Made by a program: the position numbers and the translations under genes. Below, in pieces: positions 16,885 through 25,523 of a stretch of 47,186 nucleotides of DNA (the first letter of the stretch is position 1; every line of letters starts with the position of its first letter). Source of the DNA: Xanthomonas boreopolis (GTDB taxonomy: Bacteria > Pseudomonadota > Gammaproteobacteria > Xanthomonadales > Xanthomonadaceae); contig BNBA01000033.1 of NCBI GenBank assembly GCA_014654535.1, positions 1 to 47,186 on the forward strand. Direction: 5' to 3'. Under the pieces are notes generated by a model. That model worked only from the letters and a program-made list of their open reading frames with translations, was not told the DNA's origin and ran no database searches.

Positions 16885-17304
16885 ATGAAAGCGCCGCTCC
16901 TGCCGTTGTTGCTCGCCGTCGCCACGCTGGCCATCTCGACCCCGGCCCTGGCGCGTTCCTGCCTGCCCTATGGGCCGCTCAAGGTCACGCTGTCCGGCAC
17001 CCTGGAGCGCAAGACCTTCCCCGGTGCGCCGGATTTCGAGGACGTGAAGCAGGGCGACCAGCCGGAGACCGGCTACTACCTGCGCCTGCCGTCCGCGATG
17101 TGCGTGGCGGCGTCGGCGAAGACGCAGCAGCAGGCGCACGACGGCGTGGGCGAGCTGCAGTTGGTGCTCGACCAGGCGCAGTACGCGCACCTGGCCGGCG
17201 AGATCGGCCAGACGGTGCGGCTGACCGGCACGCTGCTCGAGGCCTCCACCGGGCACCACCACGCGCCGGTGCTGCTGAAGGTGGACGCTATCGACGGCGA
17301 TTGA
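16885..17304 (+). CDS. DUF4431 family exported protein
   Basis: A small exported protein of 139 residues with a signal peptide (1-24, ending ALA) and one DUF4431-like domain: CLPYGPLKVTLSGTLERKTFPGAPDFEDVKQGD followed by ETGYYLRL and a conserved MCV. The paired cysteines C27 and the one in MCV may form a disulfide. The beta-rich pattern with TVRLTGTLLEA near the C-terminus suits an OB-like barrel. Start at the ATG with the signal peptide; a longer frame upstream runs into the structured repeat and is not used. The function of the family is unknown to me. It is the first gene of the non-pectin block. Confidence 0.75.
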   Translation: MKAPLLPLLLAVATLAISTPALARSCLPYGPLKVTLSGTLERKTFPGAPDFEDVKQGDQPETGYYLRLPSAMCVAASAKTQQQAHDGVGELQLVLDQAQYAHLAGEIGQTVRLTGTLLEASTGHHHAPVLLKVDAIDGD

Positions 17305-17443
17305 CGCGGGCGACGCTCACGGCGTCTTGTCCTGCGGCGGGCTAGTGTCCGTCCCACGTTGCGTCGTCCGCGCGGGTACGGAGGGCGACGAGGATGCTTG
17401 GCGGGCGGCGCATGCGCGTCGCCCGCGGCAGGAGGACATCGCC

Positions 17444-18082
17444 ATGTGGAAACGAAACGGCCTGTCGCTGGTGCTGCTGGCCCTCACCATTCTCTTCATC
17501 GCCGGCCAGGCGCTGGCCGGCCTGCAGGTCTACAACGACGAGCGCATCGAGCATGGGCTGCCGGTGGTGACGCTGCTGGCCTACCTGCATTCGCCGCATT
17601 TCGTCTCGGCCATGTTCGAGAACTGGGAAAGCGAGTTCCTGCAGATGGGCATGTACGTGCTGCTGGCGGTGAAGCTGCGCCAGGCCGGATCGGCCGAGTC
17701 GCGGCCGCTCGATCCGGCGCAGGAGCAGAACCGCGTCGATCCCGGCCCGGCGCCGTGGCCGGTGCGCAAGGGCGGCCTCTGGCTCTGGCTGTACGGCAAC
17801 TCGCTGGCGATCGCGTTCGGGCTGCTGTTCGCGATGAGCTTCGTGCTGCACCTGTGCGGCAGCTGGCGCCACGAGCTGGAGGAGCGCGCGCTGAAGGGCG
17901 AGTCGCCGGTCAGCCTCTGGTACCACCTGTCCGGCAGCGAATTCTGGTTCGAGTCGTTCCAGAACTGGCAGAGCGAATTCCTCGCGGTGCTGTCGCTGGT
18001 GGTGCTGACGATCTGGTTGCGCCAGAAGGACTCGCCGCAGTCCAAGCCGGTCGCCGCGCCGCACAGCCAGACCGGCGACTAG
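17444..18082 (+). CDS. DUF6766 family membrane protein with internally duplicated halves
   Basis: A 212-residue inner-membrane protein starting at the ATG after AGGAGG. It shows about four transmembrane segments in two matching halves. The first half has NGLSLVLLALTILFIAGQ, then a loop with FENWESEFLQMGMYVLLAVKLRQAGSAESRPL. The second has YGNSLAIAFGLLFAMSF, then FQNWQSEFLAVLSLVVLTIWLRQKDSPQSKPV. The repeated NWxSEFL and LRQxxSxxSKP elements show an ancient internal duplication, a property of the DUF6766 family. Molecular function is unknown. A strong hairpin follows the gene, so it is probably a single-gene unit. Confidence 0.8.
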   Translation: MWKRNGLSLVLLALTILFIAGQALAGLQVYNDERIEHGLPVVTLLAYLHSPHFVSAMFENWESEFLQMGMYVLLAVKLRQAGSAESRPLDPAQEQNRVDPGPAPWPVRKGGLWLWLYGNSLAIAFGLLFAMSFVLHLCGSWRHELEERALKGESPVSLWYHLSGSEFWFESFQNWQSEFLAVLSLVVLTIWLRQKDSPQSKPVAAPHSQTGD

Positions 18083-18090
18083 CGCGCCTG

Positions 18091-18118
18091 CCGCGCCCGC
18101 TGGCCGGAGCGGGCGCGG
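18091..18118 (+). terminator. Strong hairpin terminator after the DUF6766 gene
   Basis: CCGCGCCCGCT (18091-18101) pairs perfectly over 11 bp with AGCGGGCGCGG (18108-18118) across a 6-nt loop and is followed by TCTGCT. This separates the DUF6766 gene from the receptor downstream. The T content after the stem is modest. Confidence 0.6.
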
Positions 18119-18217
18119 TCTGCTAGATTGCGCCGCTTGAACGCTGCCCGGGGAGGGCAGCTGCACGGGCACAGCCGCCGCCATGCCTCTTCGTTCCGAT
18201 GCCACGGAGAGATTCGC

Positions 18218-20500
18218 ATGCGCGCCACCCCCACGGTGCTCGCCGCCATCATCGCCGGACTGCTGGCGGCCGCCCCCTCGCGCGCGGCCGATGTCGCCGC
18301 GCCGCCGGCCGATGCGGCCACGCTCGACCGCGTCGTCGTCACCGGCGAGAAGAACGCCCGCTCGCTGCAGGACACCGCCAGCAGCGTGGCGGTGACTACC
18401 TCCGCGCGGATCGAGCAGGAGACCCTGCGCAACCTCGCCGACGTGATCGGGCGCACCGCCAACGTCTCCCCGATGTACGGCGCGCGCGGCTTCACCCTGC
18501 GCGGCATCGCCGACGAGGCCGGCGCCGCCAATCCGCTGGCCACCACCTACCTGGACGGCGCCGCGCTGCCCAGCCAGGTCAGCGACGCCGGCCCCACCGA
18601 CCTGTGGGACATCGCCCAGGTGGAGGTGTTCCGCGGCCCGCAGTCCACGATCCAGGGCGAGAACGCGCTGGCCGGCGCGATCGTCATCCGCACCGAGGAC
18701 CCGACCTTCGACTGGAGCGGCCGCGCCCGCGCGCTGCTCTCCGATCCCTCCGACCGCCGCCTGGCCTTCGCCGGCGGCGGCCCGCTGGTGGACGACGAAC
18801 TCGCCTTCCGGGTGGCGGTGGAGGACCGCGACTTCGAAGGCTACGTGCGCAACGCCACCCGCAACGCGCGCGAGGACGCGCTGGACTCGACCATGGCGCG
18901 CGCCAAGCTGCTGTGGACGCCCAAGGCCCTGCCCGGCCTGACCGCGCGCCTGGGCTATACCCGCGACGACCGGCAGGGCCCGTACATGTACGTGTACAGC
19001 CGCCTGGACCTGCCCGACCCCCTGCACGACCCGGTCAACCTGTCCGACGATCCCAACACCACCGACGCGCTGTCGCAGGTCGCCAACCTCGAGGTGGACT
19101 ACGACTTCGGCGGGCCGTGGTCGCTGTCGTCGGTGACCTCGTGGACCGACACCGAGGCGAGGCGCCACTTCGACGGCGACCTCACCGCCGAGAACCGCGA
19201 CTACGGCGATGTCGAGGAGCGCTACCGCTCGCGTTCGCAGGAACTGCGCCTGCGCTATGCCGGCCCGCGCCTGAAGGGCCTGGTCGGCGTGTACGGCTCG
19301 CGCCGCGACATGGCGCGGCGCCAGCTCAGCCGCGCCAACATCGATACCCCCGTGGGCACCATCGCCGGCGTGCTGCAGGGTGCCGGTTTCCCGGCCGCCG
19401 CCGCCGCGCAGCTGGCCGGGCGCTACGCGCAGGCGCTGCCGGCGATCCCGGTGGACTACCTCAGCGACTCGCCCAGCCGCTCGGACAACCTGGCCTTCTT
19501 CACCGATGGCGAATACGCGCTCGGCGGGCGCCTGGCGCTGCTGGCGGGGTTCCGCTACGACCGCCAGGAATACACCTTCTCCAGCGACACGCTGGCGACC
19601 TTCGTCGGCACGCTGCCCGATCCGGCCGCGTTCGGCGCGCCGGGCACGGCGCTGTACCGGGCCGCGGCCGGCATCAACCAGGCGGTGCTCGGGCTGGTGG
19701 CGCAGGCCAGCGGCGGGCATACCCCGTCGAGCAGCCGCGATTTCCAGGCGTTCCTGCCCAAGGCGGGCCTGCGCTGGTCCTGGGACGCGAACCGCTCGCT
19801 GGCGCTGACCGTGCAGCGCGGCTACCGCTCCGGCGGTTCCAGCTTCAACGTCGCGCGCAGCCAAGTGTTCGCGTTCGACCCGGAATACACCTGGAACTAC
19901 GAGCTGGCCCTGCGCACGCAATGGCTGGACGACCGGCTCACCTTCAACGCCAACGCCTACTACATCGACTGGAAGGACAAGCAGGCGCTGGCGCGCTTCG
20001 GCCTGAACGGCTACGACTACCACACCGTCAACGCCGGCCGCGCGCACCTGTACGGCTTCGAGGTCGAGAGCGCCTGGCGCGCCAGCGAACGCTTCGACGC
20101 CTATGCCTCGCTGGGCTTCTCGCGCACGCGCTACGACGAGTTCGTGCTGCCCGACGGCGCGTCGCTGGACACCGACTACAGCGGCAGCGAGTTCGTCTAT
20201 GCCCCGCGCTGGACCGTGGCGGCGGGCGCCAACTGGCGCTGGGGCGAGGGCTGGCTGGCCAACCTCAACGCCAACTGGCGCGACCGGGTGCGCACCGACG
20301 TCGGCGACGATGCCCCGGTGCTGTCCTCGCGCCTGCTGGTCAACGCCCGGTTCGGCTACGAGAACCTGGACTGGAGCGCCTACCTGTTCGCCAGCAACCT
20401 GTTCGACCGCGGCTATGTCCAGTACCGCTGGGGCAGCGAGCCCAACGGCATCGTCGGCGCGCCGCGCGTGGTCGGGATCGGTTTTGATTATCGTTGGTGA
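18218..20500 (+). CDS. TonB-dependent receptor, iron/siderophore-like
   Basis: A 760-residue outer-membrane receptor, shorter than the carbohydrate receptors at 1434 and 4382 and of a different subfamily. The signal peptide ends in SRA (about residue 23) and is followed by the TonB-box region LDRVVVTGEKNARSLQDTASSVAV. The plug contains VSPMYGARGFTLRGIADEAG and VEVFRGPQSTIQGENALAGAIVI, the usual siderophore/heme-receptor pattern. The barrel ends in VGIGFDYRW. It leads an operon with DUF3325, DUF3649-like and PepSY genes, a combination common in siderophore uptake loci, so iron uptake is inferred. I could not find a convincing Fur box upstream. The ligand is unknown. Confidence 0.85.
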   Translation: MRATPTVLAAIIAGLLAAAPSRAADVAAPPADAATLDRVVVTGEKNARSLQDTASSVAVTTSARIEQETLRNLADVIGRTANVSPMYGARGFTLRGIADEAGAANPLATTYLDGAALPSQVSDAGPTDLWDIAQVEVFRGPQSTIQGENALAGAIVIRTEDPTFDWSGRARALLSDPSDRRLAFAGGGPLVDDELAFRVAVEDRDFEGYVRNATRNAREDALDSTMARAKLLWTPKALPGLTARLGYTRDDRQGPYMYVYSRLDLPDPLHDPVNLSDDPNTTDALSQVANLEVDYDFGGPWSLSSVTSWTDTEARRHFDGDLTAENRDYGDVEERYRSRSQELRLRYAGPRLKGLVGVYGSRRDMARRQLSRANIDTPVGTIAGVLQGAGFPAAAAAQLAGRYAQALPAIPVDYLSDSPSRSDNLAFFTDGEYALGGRLALLAGFRYDRQEYTFSSDTLATFVGTLPDPAAFGAPGTALYRAAAGINQAVLGLVAQASGGHTPSSSRDFQAFLPKAGLRWSWDANRSLALTVQRGYRSGGSSFNVARSQVFAFDPEYTWNYELALRTQWLDDRLTFNANAYYIDWKDKQALARFGLNGYDYHTVNAGRAHLYGFEVESAWRASERFDAYASLGFSRTRYDEFVLPDGASLDTDYSGSEFVYAPRWTVAAGANWRWGEGWLANLNANWRDRVRTDVGDDAPVLSSRLLVNARFGYENLDWSAYLFASNLFDRGYVQYRWGSEPNGIVGAPRVVGIGFDYRW

Positions 20501-20519
20501 GCCTGCCGGAGCCGCACGC

Positions 20520-20798
20520 ATGACCCTTCTCTATCTCCTGTCCTCGCTGGCCTCGGCGCTGGCGTTCTACCTGGCCACCGCGCACCAGCAACTGCGCCCG
20601 GGCTGGCGCGCGCATGCACGCGCGCTGCGCGGCCTGGGCTGGCTGCTGGCCGCCTTGGCGCTGGCCGCGGCGATCGCCGCGCTCGGGACCTGGGCCGGCG
20701 TGTTCTCCGCGCTGACCGCCTTCATGCTCGGCGCGGTGCTGCTGCCCTATCTCGATGCGTGGCGCCGCGTGCGCCGGGAGCGTGGCCATGCCGGGTAA
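20520..20798 (+). CDS. DUF3325 family small membrane protein
   Basis: A 92-residue hydrophobic protein with three probable membrane helices (MTLLYLLSSLASALAFYLA, LGWLLAALALAAAIAAL and VFSALTAFMLGAVLLPYL) and the motif ATAHQQLRP early in the chain, as in DUF3325 proteins encoded beside siderophore receptors. Start at the ATG 19 bases after the receptor stop. It overlaps the next gene by 11 bp. It probably helps the PepSY protein in iron release or reduction at the inner membrane, which is inference from context. Confidence 0.75.
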   Translation: MTLLYLLSSLASALAFYLATAHQQLRPGWRAHARALRGLGWLLAALALAAAIAALGTWAGVFSALTAFMLGAVLLPYLDAWRRVRRERGHAG

Positions 20799-21060
20799 AT
20801 GGTCCGCCGCGATCCTGCTCGGCCTGCCGCTGTCCACCGGGTTGGTCGGCCTGATCGTCCTGCTGTGGCCGGGGCCGCTGCAGGTGCATACGTTGCCGTG
20901 GCTGCTGCTGTCGTTCCCGGCATGGATCGGCGCGATGGCGCTGGCGTTCGCCTGCCGCAGCGGCGCGCGCGCCTGGGCATGGCTCGGCGGTGCGACGCTG
21001 CTGTGCTACGCCGCGTTGTATGCGGTCAAGGCGCTGGGCTGGACGGAGCTGGGCGCATGA
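20788..21060 (+). CDS. Small membrane protein of the iron-uptake cluster (DUF3649-like)
   Basis: A 90-residue protein with three predicted membrane helices (AAILLGLPLSTGLVGLIVLL, LPWLLLSFPAWIGAMALAFAC, WLGGATLLCYAALYAV). The position between DUF3325 and PepSY matches that of DUF3649 proteins in other proteobacteria, and FACRSGARAWAWL resembles their C-terminal FxxRSxxRAW segment. Family assignment is tentative. Start ATG 20788 overlaps the previous gene by 11 bp. The stop overlaps the next start as ATGA, so the three genes are translationally coupled. Confidence 0.65.
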   Translation: MPGKWSAAILLGLPLSTGLVGLIVLLWPGPLQVHTLPWLLLSFPAWIGAMALAFACRSGARAWAWLGGATLLCYAALYAVKALGWTELGA

Positions 21061-22607
21061 AGGCCGCGACGCTGCGCAGCTTCCTGTCGCTGCATACCTG
21101 GGCGGGCCTGCTCGCCGGCATGGCGCTGTTCATCGCGTTCTACGCCGGCGCGATCACCGTGTTCACCCACGAGCTGGGCGATTGGCAGCGCCGGCCCGCG
21201 GCGACCGTGCCGGCGCAACCGCCGGAACGATCCGCGCAGGCCCTGCTCGACGGCGTGCTGGCCCGGCATCCGGCGCTGGCCGAGTCGTTCTCGCTGATCC
21301 TGGCCGGCGAGCACGGCCCGGTGCCGCGGCTCTACGCGTTCGGCCCGGCGGCGGAGAACGCGTTCGGCGGGGTCGTGATGTTCGAGCCGGGAGCCGATGG
21401 CGGGGTGGAACGGCGGCCCTGGCGGGTCGGCTTCGTCGATTTCCTCTACGACCTGCATTTCACCGCAGGCCTGCCGCGCACGTTCGGCACCTACCTGTTC
21501 GGCGTGGTCTGCATCCTCTATGGATTGGCGCTGGTCAGCGGCGTGGTGATCTACGCGCCGGCGTTCCTGAAGGACCTGTTCGCGCTGCGGCTGGGGCGCA
21601 ACGTCAAGCGGCTGTGGCAGGACGCGCACAACGTGATCGGCATGCTGTCGCTGCCGTTCCACGTGGTCTTCGCGTGGTCCGGCGCGGTGCTGTGCCTGGG
21701 CGTGCTGCTGCTGGCGCCGTTCCAGTACCTGGTGTTCGGCGGCAAGCTGATGCAGGTGCTGGAAGCGGATTTCGAGCTGACCCCGCACGTCGAGCCCGCC
21801 CGCGTGAAGGCGCCGGCGTTGCCGGTCGCCGAGCTGCTGCGGCGCGCGCGCGAGGCCAGCCCCGGCCTGGTGCCCGAGAGCCTGTCGTTCCACGATGCCG
21901 GCGATGCCAACGCGCGCGTGGAGGTGTACGGGCACAACGAGCAGCGCCGGCTCAACACGCTCGGCGGCGTGGCGATGGAAGCGGCCACGGGCAAGGTGCT
22001 GAACGTGCTCGAGCCGCGCACGATGTCGCCGGGCGTGGCGTCGTTGCGCGGCCTGCAGGCCTTGCACTTCGGCAATTTCGGCCATGCGCCGCTGCAATGG
22101 CTGTACTTCCTGCTCGGGCTCGGCGGCGCGTTCCTGTTCTACAGCGGCAACCTGCTGTGGGTGGAAGCGCGGCGCAAGCGCCGCCAGCCGGAGCAGCCGG
22201 CGCGCACGCACGCGATGGCGCGGCTGACCGTGGGCGTATGCCTGGGGTGCGTGGCGGGCGTGTCGGCGCTGTTCGTGTCGGCGCGTCTGTTGCCGCCGGG
22301 GCAGGAGAAGCTGGTCTATTACGCGGTGTTCCTGGGCAGCTTGGCGTGGGCGTTGCTGCGGCCGACGGCGCGCGGCGCCTATGAGTTGTTGCTGCTGTGC
22401 GCGCTGGCGACGGCGCTGGTGCCGGTGGCGGGGCTGTTCGGTGCGAATGGCTGGGTCATGCCATGGAACGACATGGTCGTCCTGGCGGTGGACGCGTGCG
22501 CGCTGGTCCTGGCCTGGGCGTACTGGGCGATGGCGCGGGCGAGTCTGCGGCGTGCTCGTGGAGGTGATCCCAATAGCGTCTGGGCGTTGCCGGTACGACT
22601 TGAGTAA
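21057..22607 (+). CDS. PepSY-associated membrane protein (siderophore/ferric reductase-like)
   Basis: A 516-residue inner-membrane protein of the PepSY_TM family. The first helix starts at FLSLHTWAGLLAGMALFIAFYAGAI, including the conserved HTWAGL. A periplasmic domain follows with VGFVDFLYDLHFTAGLP. Then come the helices VVCILYGLALVSGVVIY and DAHNVIGMLSLPFHVVFAWSG, with conserved histidines that could bind heme. LHFGNFGHAPLQWLYFLLGLGGAFLFYSGNLLWVE is another family signature. The C-terminal 120 residues add about four helices. Family members are linked to ferric-siderophore reduction or iron release. Start is the ATGA overlap with the previous gene. Confidence 0.85.
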   Translation: MKAATLRSFLSLHTWAGLLAGMALFIAFYAGAITVFTHELGDWQRRPAATVPAQPPERSAQALLDGVLARHPALAESFSLILAGEHGPVPRLYAFGPAAENAFGGVVMFEPGADGGVERRPWRVGFVDFLYDLHFTAGLPRTFGTYLFGVVCILYGLALVSGVVIYAPAFLKDLFALRLGRNVKRLWQDAHNVIGMLSLPFHVVFAWSGAVLCLGVLLLAPFQYLVFGGKLMQVLEADFELTPHVEPARVKAPALPVAELLRRAREASPGLVPESLSFHDAGDANARVEVYGHNEQRRLNTLGGVAMEAATGKVLNVLEPRTMSPGVASLRGLQALHFGNFGHAPLQWLYFLLGLGGAFLFYSGNLLWVEARRKRRQPEQPARTHAMARLTVGVCLGCVAGVSALFVSARLLPPGQEKLVYYAVFLGSLAWALLRPTARGAYELLLLCALATALVPVAGLFGANGWVMPWNDMVVLAVDACALVLAWAYWAMARASLRRARGGDPNSVWALPVRLE

Positions 22608-22640
22608 GCGGGCCTTCTTCCAAACCCTGAGAGCGGCCGT

Positions 22641-22756
22641 TGTGGGAGCGGCTTCGGCCGAGATGGGGCCTTGCCGGTAATCGATAGGGAATAGGACCTT
22701 TGTGGGAGGGGAGCGCCTCGGCAAAGCCCCATCGCGGCTGAAGCCGCTCCCGCAAA
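22641..22756. repeat. REP doublet (inverted pair)
   Basis: The segment starts TGTGGGAGCGGCTTCGGCCG, continues GATGGGGCCTTGCC, and returns as an inverted copy GGCAAAGCCCCATCGCGGC, then TGAAGCCGCTCCCGCA. The two arms can fold into a long imperfect hairpin. The same motif family recurs at 28770, 38605 and 40275. Such elements are dispersed by REP-associated transposases and often lie after gene ends, here after the PepSY gene. Confidence 0.8.
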
Positions 22757-22813
22757 GGCCGCGGCCAAGCTTGCACGAGACAACGGACGCAGCCTCATCC
22801 GAGGGACGAAAGA

Positions 22814-23275
22814 TCAGATCCCGGTGGCGCTCAGGGCCTTCAGGCGTTGCGCGCGTTCGGCGTAATCGACGAATTCGCCTTCGATCGGGTCGTACCAGTG
22901 GATCCTGCCGTTGCGGCCGACCCTGAAGCGGTCGCGTACCGGGGTGGTCTGCGAGTCGCCAGGGCAGCCCTCGCCGTGGCGTTCGCGTACGGCGATGTCG
23001 AAGCTCCGGTCGCCGTCGCCATCGCCGCTCTCGAGCACGTAGGCGTTGCATGCGTCCGGGTACACCTTGTCGCGTTCCAGGCGTGCGGTCAGCCGTTGCA
23101 AGGCCTGTTCGGCGTCGCGTACGTGCGCTTCGTGCAGGGGAGCCTGCGGCGCGCTGACCAGCGGCCGCGCCGGCGGGTCGGGGGATGGCGCGACGGGCGG
23201 CGCGGCGGGCTGCGGCTTGCAGGCCGACAGCGCCAGCAGCAGGGCCGGCAAGGCGCCGCGATGGATCGGTTTCAT
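22814..23275 (-). CDS. Putative lipoprotein with DUF4124-like charged C-terminal region, unknown function
   Basis: I do not recognise this 153-residue protein with certainty. The N-terminus is a lipoprotein signal with lipobox LSAC (C19), then a proline/alanine-rich linker (about 20-48). The C-terminal half contains an amphipathic helix (AEQALQRLTARLERDK), two cysteines in YPDACNAYVLESGDGDGDRSFDIAVRERHGEGC, and VGRNGRIHWYDPIEGEFVDY. The pattern suggests a small envelope protein with a possible disulfide. The DUF name in the call is only a resemblance. The ATG follows GAGGGG on the minus strand. It ends next to the REP doublet and is separated by about 105 bases from the aldo/keto reductase gene upstream. 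Confidence 0.6.
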   Translation of the reverse strand: MKPIHRGALPALLLALSACKPQPAAPPVAPSPDPPARPLVSAPQAPLHEAHVRDAEQALQRLTARLERDKVYPDACNAYVLESGDGDGDRSFDIAVRERHGEGCPGDSQTTPVRDRFRVGRNGRIHWYDPIEGEFVDYAERAQRLKALSATGI

Positions 23276-23380
23276 GGGGGGCCCCTCAATCTACGGCAAG
23301 CCGCCGGCCTGTGCCGGCGGCAAAACTCCGGCGGCCAGGCCGCCGGAAGGCGCATTGTAGGGGGTGCCCGCGGGGGCCGG

Positions 23381-24412
23381 TCAGACCGGCACGGGGCTGC
23401 GTTCGGCGAACTGGCCGCGCCAGTACGGGTAATACGGATAAGGCGGCTCCACCGCGCTGGCGGCGTCCAGCCGTGCGACCTGGTCGGGGCTCAGCGACCA
23501 GCCCACCGCGCCGAGGTTGTCGCGCAACTGCGCTTCGTCGCGCGCGCCGATCAGCACCGTGCTCACGGTCGGGCGCTGCAGCAGCCAGTTGATCGCCACC
23601 TGGGGGATGCTGCGGCCGGTCTCGGCGGCGATCGCGTCGAGCACGTCGACGATGCCGAACAGGCGTTCGTCGTCGATCGCCGGGCCGATCGACGCGGTCG
23701 CGTGCAACCGGCTGCGCTCGGGCAGCGGCTGGCCGCGGCGCAGCTTGCCGGTCAGCCGGCCCCAGCCGAGCGGACTCCACACCACCGCGCCGACGCCCTG
23801 GTCTAGGCCGAGCGGCATCAGCTCCCACTCGTAGTCGCGCCCGGCCAGCGAGTAATAGGCCTGGTTGGCGACGAAGCGCGACCAGCCATGGATATCGGCC
23901 AGCGACAGCGCCTTCATCAGCTGCCAGCCGGCGTAGTTGGACGCGCCCAGGTAGCGCACCTTGCCGGCGCGCACCAGGCCGTCGAGCGTGGACAGGGTTT
24001 CCTCCAGCGGCGTCATCGCGTCGAAGGCATGCAACTGCAGCAGGTCGATGTAGTCGGTGCGCAGGCGCTTGAGCGAGGCATCCACCGCGCGCAGCAGGCG
24101 CAAGCGGGAGGCGCCGGCATCGTTGGGGCCCTCGCCCAGGCGCATGCCGGTCTTGGTCGAGATCAGCACCTGCTCGCGACGGCCCTGCAGCGCCGCGCCG
24201 AGGATTTCCTCGGAGGCGCCGTCGGAGTACACGTCGGCGGTGTCGAACAGGTTCAGGCCGGCCTCCAGGCACAGGTCGATCATGCGCCGGGCCTGCTCGA
24301 CGCCGGTATCGCCCCAGGCGGAGAACAGCGGTCCCTTGCCGCCAAAAGTGCCGGCGCCGAAGCCGAGCACAGGAACCTTGAGGCCGGAACGGCCGAGCAA
24401 ACGGGTTTCCAT
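23381..24412 (-). CDS. Aldo/keto reductase
   Basis: A 343-residue cytoplasmic NADPH-dependent aldo/keto reductase with a complete catalytic tetrad: D57 and Y62 in FDTADVY, K87 in STKTG and H128 in LQLHAFD. The C-terminal cofactor region (STVLIGARDEAQLRDNLGA) is intact. It resembles the YajO/PdxI-like or Tas-like subgroup. The real substrate cannot be told from sequence. It is encoded just downstream of the broken MFS gene and facing away from the LysR regulator at 25524, so the LysR protein may control both. Confidence 0.88.
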   Translation of the reverse strand: METRLLGRSGLKVPVLGFGAGTFGGKGPLFSAWGDTGVEQARRMIDLCLEAGLNLFDTADVYSDGASEEILGAALQGRREQVLISTKTGMRLGEGPNDAGASRLRLLRAVDASLKRLRTDYIDLLQLHAFDAMTPLEETLSTLDGLVRAGKVRYLGASNYAGWQLMKALSLADIHGWSRFVANQAYYSLAGRDYEWELMPLGLDQGVGAVVWSPLGWGRLTGKLRRGQPLPERSRLHATASIGPAIDDERLFGIVDVLDAIAAETGRSIPQVAINWLLQRPTVSTVLIGARDEAQLRDNLGAVGWSLSPDQVARLDAASAVEPPYPYYPYWRGQFAERSPVPV

Positions 24413-24476
24413 CGGGATTTCCTTGGGTGAAATCAGCAGAAGAGTCGGCAGAAGAGAACGACGGGCGATCGACCGA

Positions 24477-25357
24477 TCAACCCGCCTCGTTGCATTCGAT
24501 GGCGCGCGACACGGCCGTGCCGCGCTCCAGGCGGATCGCCCACCACGCCACCAGCAGCGCGGACGCGGGCACCAGCGCGCCGATCCACGGCAGCGGGGTC
24601 AGGCCGGCACCGTGCGCGATCACCGCGCCGCCGAGCCAAGCGCCGAAGGCGTTGCCCAGGTTGAACGCGCCGATGTTCAGGCTCGACGCCAGGCTCTGCG
24701 CGCCTTCGGCCTTCTGCAGCACCCACAGCTGCAGCGGCGACACCGTGGCGAACGCGGCGGCGCCGAGCAGGCCGGTGAACAGCACCATCGCCCACTGGCT
24801 GTGCAGCACGAATCCCATCAGGCCCATCACCAGCGCCAGTCCGGACAGGGTGCCGAGCAGCGCCGGCCGCAGGCTGCGGTCGGCCAGGCGCCGGCCGGCA
24901 CGCCGAGCAGCGTGGCCACGGTCAGGCCGGTGAACATGATCGAGATCGCCGAGGCCTTGCGGTCCTCGTCCACCAGCGAGGTGGCGACCACCGCGCCGAC
25001 GCCGAAGAAGGTGCCGTGCGCGAGCGAGGTGAGCACGCGCGCGGCCATCAGCAGCGGATAGCTCGGCGCCAGCGCACAGGCCAGGTTGCCGAGCGTGAAC
25101 ACCACCATCAGCGCCACCAGCACCGCCTTGCGCGGCAGCCGGCCGGTGGCCGCGGTGAGCAGCGGCGCGCCGACGAACACGCCCAGCGCATAGCCGGAGA
25201 TCAGCAGCCCGGCGCTGGCGATGGACACGTGCAGGTCGGCGGCGACCTGCATCAGCAGGCCCATGATGACGAACTCGGTGGTGCCGATGCCGAAGGCGCC
25301 CGCGGTCAGGGCGTACACGGCCAGCGGCATGCGGTTGCGTGAGGCGGGAATGTCCAT
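24477..25357 (-). pseudogene. Broken MFS efflux transporter (AraJ/YdhP-like), internal deletion with frameshift
   Basis: The N-terminal part (25357 down to about 24900) reads as helices 1-5 of a drug/arabinose-efflux MFS protein, with GIGTTEFVIMGLLMQVAADL and a long loop before LLGVPAG. The frame then runs into out-of-frame residues and stops at 24827. The C-terminal part continues in another frame from RLADRSLRP to IECNEAG (stop 24477) and covers the last four or so helices. About 100 residues between GVPAG and RLADR, which intact relatives have, are missing. The total of 881 bp compares with about 1190 bp for an intact gene. The junction lies in GCCGGC repeats near 24888-24902. It is divergent from a LysR gene, the usual arrangement. 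Confidence 0.85.
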
Positions 25358-25502
25358 GGAAGGGTCCTTGAACTCGAACAGGGGGAAGCCGCGCCGCGCC
25401 CGGCGGCGCCCGGGGGCGACGGGATGCGAACCGGAGGATCGGAAAGGGGCACAGCCTGCGCCCAGGATTTATTTGCAAAAACCCCTGGTATCCTGAAATA
25501 TC

Positions 25503-25519
25503 TTCAACATTCCGTTGAA
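25503..25519. promoter_or_regulatory. Palindrome upstream of the LysR gene, candidate LysR-binding site
   Basis: TTCAAC (25503-25508) and GTTGAA (25514-25519) are perfect inverted half-sites separated by 5 bases, fitting a T-N11-A LysR box. It lies in the divergent region between the MFS pseudogene and the LysR gene and nearly touches the LysR ATG, as expected for autoregulation. The AT-rich bases around 25468-25502 probably hold the promoters. Confidence 0.5.
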
Positions 25520-25523
25520 AATC

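Noticed and set aside
18083-18217. Fur box or cobalamin riboswitch upstream of the iron-type receptor.
   Set aside because: The gap is short. It has a terminator and GC-rich sequence but no GATAAT-type repeats and no recognisable B12-box.
24827-25357. A shortened but functional 176-residue transporter, or a programmed frameshift in the MFS gene.
   Set aside because: The tail after GVPAGAW is out of frame and low in hydrophobicity, and about 100 residues known in relatives are absent at the DNA level, so a shift could not restore the protein.
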